From Phocaeicola massiliensis B84634 = Timone 84634 = DSM 17679 = JCM 13223 (GTDB lineage: Bacteria > Bacteroidota > Bacteroidia > Bacteroidales > Bacteroidaceae): a stretch of DNA of 64,000 bases. The notes beneath the pieces are model-generated. The model had not been told where the DNA came from. It was given only the letters and a program-made list of their open reading frames with translations, and ran no database searches. How positions within the stretch are numbered: the stretch's first letter is position 1; each line of letters opens with the position of its first letter. Below, in pieces: positions 60,148-64,000 of the stretch. The DNA lies in contig NZ_KB905472.1 in the NCBI RefSeq assembly GCF_000382445.1, forward strand, positions 1,615,766 to 1,679,765, given 5' to 3'. The translations under genes and the position numbers were made by a program.

Positions 60148-60756
60148 ATGAAGTTAATTCTAATCACAACCCCTACATATTTTGTGGAGGAAGACAAAAT
60201 AATCACGGCCTTGTTTGAAGAAGGACTGGACACCCTCCACTTACGCAAACCCGACACGGCGCCCATGTTCGCCGAACGGCTGCTTACCTTGATTCCCGAA
60301 CAGTATCATAAACGCATCGTGGTGCACGGACATTTCTACCTGAAAGATGAATATAAGTTGAAAGGTATCCACCTGAACGGCCGCAATCCCAACCCACCCG
60401 AAAACTATAAAGGGCATATCAGTTGTTCATGCCACTCTTTGGACGAAGTAAAGGAGCGCAAACAGACGTGTGACTATGTTTTTCTGAGTCCTGTATTCAA
60501 CAGCATTTCCAAGATGAACTATAACTCCGCATATACGGCCGAAGAACTTCGTGCCGCCGACAAAGCCGGCATTATAGACAAGAAGGTGATTGCACTGGGT
60601 GGTATCGATGTGGACAATATTTTAGAAGTAAAAGACTTCGGCTTTGGCGGAGCAGCCATCTTAGGTGCTTTGTGGAATAAGTTCGATACACGCTGCGACC
60701 GTGACTACCGATTGCTGATAGAACACTTCCGCAAACTGAAAAAGTTGGCAGATTAA
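60148..60756 (+). CDS. ThiE/TenI-like thiamine phosphate synthase family protein
   Basis: 202 residues from the ATG at 60148 (MKLILITTPTYF). The frame can also be read from a TTG nine bases earlier, which I reject. It has the TIM-barrel layout of ThiE: LDTLHLRKPD (about 28-37), HGHFYLKDEYKLKGIHLNGRNP, YVFLSPVFNSISKMNYNSAY and IALGGI. The QLR of ThiE is HLR here. It could be a second thiamine-phosphate synthase or a TenI-type thiazole tautomerase. It has a separate promoter and is followed by prs, 150 bp away. Confidence 0.85.
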   Translation: MKLILITTPTYFVEEDKIITALFEEGLDTLHLRKPDTAPMFAERLLTLIPEQYHKRIVVHGHFYLKDEYKLKGIHLNGRNPNPPENYKGHISCSCHSLDEVKERKQTCDYVFLSPVFNSISKMNYNSAYTAEELRAADKAGIIDKKVIALGGIDVDNILEVKDFGFGGAAILGALWNKFDTRCDRDYRLLIEHFRKLKKLAD

Positions 60757-60862
60757 CTAAAAGCAGAGAAAAACAACACATATTCCTGCCTGAAAAACAG
60801 GCGTTTCAAGGAAACGCGAATTAATTTTTAATGTTCGATTTTTAAATTCTAATTATAATACG

Positions 60863-60870
60863 TACCTTTG
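60863..60870 (+). promoter_or_regulatory. -7 box of prs
   Basis: TACCTTTG, 36 bp before the prs start codon. Confidence 0.55.
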
Positions 60871-60906
60871 TACGCAAATTAATAAATAGGTAATATCTAT
60901 TACAAA

Positions 60907-61845
60907 ATGAGTAAAACATCTCCTTTTAAAGTATTCTCGGGAACAAACTCGAAATACCTTGCAGAAAAAATTTGCAACAGCCTCGGTTGCGAACTGGGAA
61001 ACATGAATATTACACACTTTGCTGATGGTGAATTTGCTGTTTCCTTCGAAGAGTCAATTAGAGGTGCCCATGTATTCTTAGTTCAATCTACCTTTCCTAA
61101 TTCTGACAACCTGATGGAATTGCTGCTGATGATTGACGCAGCAAAAAGAGCTTCTGCCAAGAGCATCGTAGCCGTTATCCCTTACTTCGGATGGGCTCGC
61201 CAAGACAGAAAAGACAAACCGCGTGTTTCTATCGGTGCCAAACTGGTGGCTGACTTGCTGAGTGTGGCAGGTATCGACCGTTTGATTACCATGGACTTGC
61301 ATGCCGACCAGATTCAGGGTTTCTTCAACATTCCGGTAGACCACTTGTATGCATCAGGCATCTTCTTGCCTTACATTCAGTCACTGAACCTTGAAAACCT
61401 TGTAATCGCTACTCCCGATGTGGGCGGTTCCAAGCGTGCCAGCACATATGCCAAATACCTTGATGTGCCTTTGGTATTGTGCAACAAGACTCGCGAAAGA
61501 GCAAACGTAGTGGCTACCATGCAAATTATCGGTGACGTAAAAGACAAGAATGTCATCCTGGTAGACGATATGGTAGATACAGCCGGTACAATTACCAAAG
61601 CTGCCGATATCATGAAGGAAGCCGGAGCCATTTCTGTCCGCGCCATCGCTTCTCACTGTGTGATGTCCGGTCCTGCTTCCGAACGTGTTCAAGATTCCGG
61701 TTTGGAAGAAATGGTATTTACAGACAGTATTCCTTATTCTAACCGTTGCGCCAAAGTAAAACAGTTGACTATCGCCGACATGTTTGCCGAAACTATCCGC
61801 CGCGTAATGAATAACGAGTCTATTTCAGACCAATATATTATCTAA
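60907..61845 (+). CDS. prs: Ribose-phosphate pyrophosphokinase
   Basis: 312 residues, class I enzyme making PRPP from ribose-5-phosphate and ATP. FSGTNSKYLAEKI opens the protein, FADGEFAVSFEESIRG is the conserved N-terminal block, and PYFGWARQDRKDKPR is the flexible ATP loop. The PRPP-binding loop is VILVDDMVDTAGTITKAA at about 217-234. It has its own promoter and terminator. Confidence 0.97.
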   Translation: MSKTSPFKVFSGTNSKYLAEKICNSLGCELGNMNITHFADGEFAVSFEESIRGAHVFLVQSTFPNSDNLMELLLMIDAAKRASAKSIVAVIPYFGWARQDRKDKPRVSIGAKLVADLLSVAGIDRLITMDLHADQIQGFFNIPVDHLYASGIFLPYIQSLNLENLVIATPDVGGSKRASTYAKYLDVPLVLCNKTRERANVVATMQIIGDVKDKNVILVDDMVDTAGTITKAADIMKEAGAISVRAIASHCVMSGPASERVQDSGLEEMVFTDSIPYSNRCAKVKQLTIADMFAETIRRVMNNESISDQYII

Positions 61846-61870
61846 TTTCAGTAGATAAAAGATAGAGAGA

Positions 61871-61912
61871 AACAGAGGCTTCCTTGAACAAGGAAGCCTC
61901 TACTGTTTTTTA
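61871..61912 (+). terminator. Terminator between prs and potD
   Basis: AGAGGCTTCCTTG pairs with CAAGGAAGCCTCT, followed by ACTGTTTTTTAT. It lies 26 bp after the prs stop and faces the convergent potD gene. Confidence 0.8.
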
Positions 61913-61953
61913 TAAAATCCGTAAGTCCGGAGTGTCACCGGCAGCGCAAAGGA

Positions 61954-63294
61954 TTATCTTCTTTTTCTGTGTCTCCTGCGGCGGCGTTGCAATTTCTCGT
62001 GCTGATAACGCTGTATCCGCCTATAAACCGTATAAACCAGCATCACTCCGACCGATACAAATATCACAACCACAATTCCCAATCCAAGATTATCCCCTTT
62101 CACACGCGACCACATTTCCAATACCGCTTCCGTACGTTCGCCCGAATCACGGATCATGGCACAACGCTCCACCACACGACGGTCGGGATATTGCACTTTG
62201 TCAATCCGGACACTATCTGCCTCGGGACCAAAGAAATAGCTCAAGTCGGCATAATAGTTCAAAGTAGTATCCAGCTTCTCTTCCAATATTTCGGGAGTGG
62301 CAACAGAACTCACATAACCGCAAGCATCCATATTGCGCAAAGCAACTTCGGGACGGCACAGATAATTGATAAAATAGCTGGCAGCCTTCACATTGCGTGC
62401 ATATTTAGGAATCACCCAACCGTCATACCACACATTGCTCCCCTCCTCGGGCACTTCATAATCCAAGTTCACTCCCACAGCACCGGCTTCTTCAATTGCC
62501 CATACAGCATCACCACTCCAAGTCATGTTGAGCCATGCCTTATTTTTGGTCATCATCTCCTTTCCGAAATCCGCTTCCCAACCGGCAATCATAGGTTTCA
62601 TGGCCTTCAAGTACTTCTCTACCGTATCGACAGATGCCTGTGAATAGTTGTTCATCAACTCTTCTACCGTCACCTTCCCCTCTTTCAGGTTTTTGCTGTT
62701 GGCATAGATAAGGGCCGTTCCGTAGGCATCACGGTAGCTCTCTTTCATCAAGATTTTATTCTTGTACTTGAGATTCCACAGGCTTGCCCATGTCTTGGCA
62801 TCTTCCGCAGGAACATGGTCTGTGTTATACAGAAGTCCGGCCGTCCCCCACATATACCCGATGGCATAATCGGAAGCACGACGCCCCGGCTGACTCAATT
62901 TATCCAACTGCTCACGAATATAAGGAGACTCGTTATGCAAATAATTAGGAGTCTTACCAAAAACAGTATCAATAGGCAGCAACAGATTCTTCTTCAACAT
63001 TCGCTCGATGATATATTCCGAAGGACATACCACATCAAAATCCTCATGACCGCGTTCAATTTTGGTAAGCATGATTTCATTGATATCGAATGTCTGATAT
63101 ACAATACGGATATCCTCACCCGTTTGCTCTTTATACCATTCGGGAAATTCGGCAAGCACATCTTCATCGATATAATCTGCCCAATTATATATCTTCAGCA
63201 CATTTTCGCGAGGTTCGCCCGTATTGTAGCATCCTGTGAGCGAAAGCAACCCGCAGGCACATGCCATTATCCATTTATTCATCTTTATCTTCAT
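61954..63294 (-). CDS. potD: Spermidine/putrescine ABC transporter substrate-binding lipoprotein with a C-terminal membrane anchor
   Basis: 446 residues. The N-terminus is a signal peptide with a lipobox (SLTGC, about Cys22). Residues 30-385 match PotD-type binding proteins: KIYNWADYIDEDVLAEF, VVCPSEYIIERM, NMTWSGDAVWAI and YDGWVIPKYARN. About 90 residues longer than E. coli PotD, it adds a TM helix (about 403-423, LGLGIVVVIFVSVGVMLVY) and a very basic end (RRRRRHRKRR). It lies 4 bp after potC. The ligand may be a polyamine, which fits nspC in the same window. Confidence 0.9.
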   Translation of the reverse strand: MKIKMNKWIMACACGLLSLTGCYNTGEPRENVLKIYNWADYIDEDVLAEFPEWYKEQTGEDIRIVYQTFDINEIMLTKIERGHEDFDVVCPSEYIIERMLKKNLLLPIDTVFGKTPNYLHNESPYIREQLDKLSQPGRRASDYAIGYMWGTAGLLYNTDHVPAEDAKTWASLWNLKYKNKILMKESYRDAYGTALIYANSKNLKEGKVTVEELMNNYSQASVDTVEKYLKAMKPMIAGWEADFGKEMMTKNKAWLNMTWSGDAVWAIEEAGAVGVNLDYEVPEEGSNVWYDGWVIPKYARNVKAASYFINYLCRPEVALRNMDACGYVSSVATPEILEEKLDTTLNYYADLSYFFGPEADSVRIDKVQYPDRRVVERCAMIRDSGERTEAVLEMWSRVKGDNLGLGIVVVIFVSVGVMLVYTVYRRIQRYQHEKLQRRRRRHRKRR

Positions 63295-63298
63295 TTTC

Positions 63299-64000
63299 TT
63301 ATGCCTCTTTTTTCTTGCTCGAACGGCGGTTGATTATAATGAGCAGCACCAATACCAGTATAAATATAATGGTTGAAAGGGGACGAAGTTCGGGAGTAAG
63401 TCCTCCTTTCCGCGCATCGGCATAAATATAGGTAGACAATGTCTCCAATCCTTCATTGCCGATGGTAAACACGGTCACGGCAAAATCGTCGATAGACAGT
63501 GTGACTGCCAGCATGAAACCGGAAATCATTCCCGGAAGTATTTCAGGAATAATCACTTTACGAAGTGCCTGCATGGGAGTTGCCCCCAAATCGAGTGCCG
63601 CTTCATAAATATTCGGATTCATTTGTTTGAGACGTGGCAATACACTCAGAATCACGTATGGGGTGCAAAATGTAATGTGAGCCAGTACCACGGTAGTGTA
63701 TCCTTGAGGGATACCCAGCGAAACAAACAGCAAGAACAACGAGATACCGATGATAATATCGCCATTCAGAATAGGGATATTATTAACAAAACCGATTACC
63801 TTGCGCGAACGGGCACGCAGATTGAATATGCCGATGGCAGTGATACTCCCCAATAAAGTGGAAACCGTTGCAGCTATCAGCGCGATGGTCAACGTATTAA
63901 TCAGCGCATTGGTCAGCGAGTGATGAGTACCCGTGGTGAACAGCGATGAATAAAGTTTTGTGGAGAATCCCGTCCAATTGCCCAGCACCTTTGCTTCTGT
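63299..64000 (-). CDS. potC: Spermidine/putrescine ABC transporter permease PotC (5' end outside the window)
   Basis: Inner-membrane permease. The frame continues off the right edge (TEAKVLGNWTGFSTKLY at the edge), so the GTG at 63988 is not the real start. About 233 of an expected 265 residues are present. Several TMs are visible. The EAA loop that contacts the ATPase is NIYEAALDLGATPMQALRKVIIP. It is 4 bp upstream of potD; potA and potB are expected further upstream (inference). Confidence 0.93.
   Translation of the reverse strand, partial: TEAKVLGNWTGFSTKLYSSLFTTGTHHSLTNALINTLTIALIAATVSTLLGSITAIGIFNLRARSRKVIGFVNNIPILNGDIIIGISLFLLFVSLGIPQGYTTVVLAHITFCTPYVILSVLPRLKQMNPNIYEAALDLGATPMQALRKVIIPEILPGMISGFMLAVTLSIDDFAVTVFTIGNEGLETLSTYIYADARKGGLTPELRPLSTIIFILVLVLLIIINRRSSKKKEA

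Noticed and set aside
63988..63988. GTG start for potC at 63988
   Set aside because: The frame continues to the window edge with sequence typical of PotC, so the start lies outside.

Overview
The window looks like a chromosomal segment from a gut Bacteroidales genome, most likely Bacteroides or Phocaeicola. Three kinds of evidence point there. The promoter signals are of the Bacteroidetes type: a TAnnTTTG -7 box lies upstream of many genes, and the tRNA operon has a perfect TTTG-N19-TACCTTTG. The gene families are typical of the group: carboxynorspermidine decarboxylase, LL-diaminopimelate aminotransferase, type III glutamine synthetase, one-polypeptide GcvP, a LruC-domain lipoprotein, a GNAT/nitrilase fusion and 800-residue FtsX-type permeases. 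Shine-Dalgarno sites are generally weak. Nearly all of it is ordinary housekeeping sequence; the unusual material is in the intergenic regions.

Layout: (1) 1-4435, + strand: tail of a DUF3298 protein, rsmG, an MBL-fold hydrolase, gcvP. (2) 4436-5389: a gene-poor scar with a truncated beta-propeller gene, an inverted repeat and a 22-bp tandem array. (3) 5390-11082, - strand: a tripartite RND efflux operon, with a divergent AraC-family gene (11301-12203). (4) 12350-14017, - strand: fhs. (5) 14245-22373, - strand: a five-gene ABC-type export operon (TolC, HlyD-like adaptor, permease, ATPase, permease). A divergent sigma-54 response regulator and sensor kinase (22713-25367) face it. The gap carries a near-consensus sigma-54 promoter pointing at the export operon and three copies of a 15-bp operator-like motif, so the two-component pair probably drives the exporter. 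(6) 25464-32510: GNAT/carbon-nitrogen hydrolase, LruC lipoprotein, a type I glutamine synthetase, a 5'-nucleotidase. (7) 32684-33264: six tRNA genes (three Gly-GCC, two Leu-CAG, one Leu-GAG) in one operon. (8) 33439-37663: nspC, a UvrD/PcrA helicase, superoxide dismutase. (9) 37664-38972: 1.3 kb of stacked repeats and no gene. (10) 38973-51458: nitrogen assimilation and lysine/peptidoglycan precursor genes: gltB-gltD-asnB on the - strand, then dapF, dapL and glnN on the + strand. (11) 51627-53628: a hybrid-sensor-like histidine kinase broken by a one-base frameshift. (12) 53674-60756: a TPP-riboswitch-controlled thiamine operon, thiS-thiE-thiG-thiC-(unknown 173-aa gene)-thiH-thiF, followed by a second thiE-like gene. 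(13) 60907-61845 prs, then on the - strand potD and a partial potC running off the right edge.

The signal I consider most worth following is a recurring intergenic structure. Three unrelated gaps (5010-5097, 37876-38027, 59141-59228) each hold a short tandem array with a 22-bp period. Every unit is built around a palindrome, but the palindrome sequence differs from array to array: GGACTGTACAGTCC-like, CGTACGTACG then GAATATTC, and TCAC-N4-GTGA. Constant period with changing palindrome is not CRISPR and not an ordinary satellite. Other points of interest are the sigma-54 control region, the frameshifted kinase, MITE-like elements, a REP hairpin with a transposase remnant inside the thi operon, a ThiF lacking zinc cysteines, and a PotD lipoprotein with an added C-terminal membrane anchor and arginine-rich tail.
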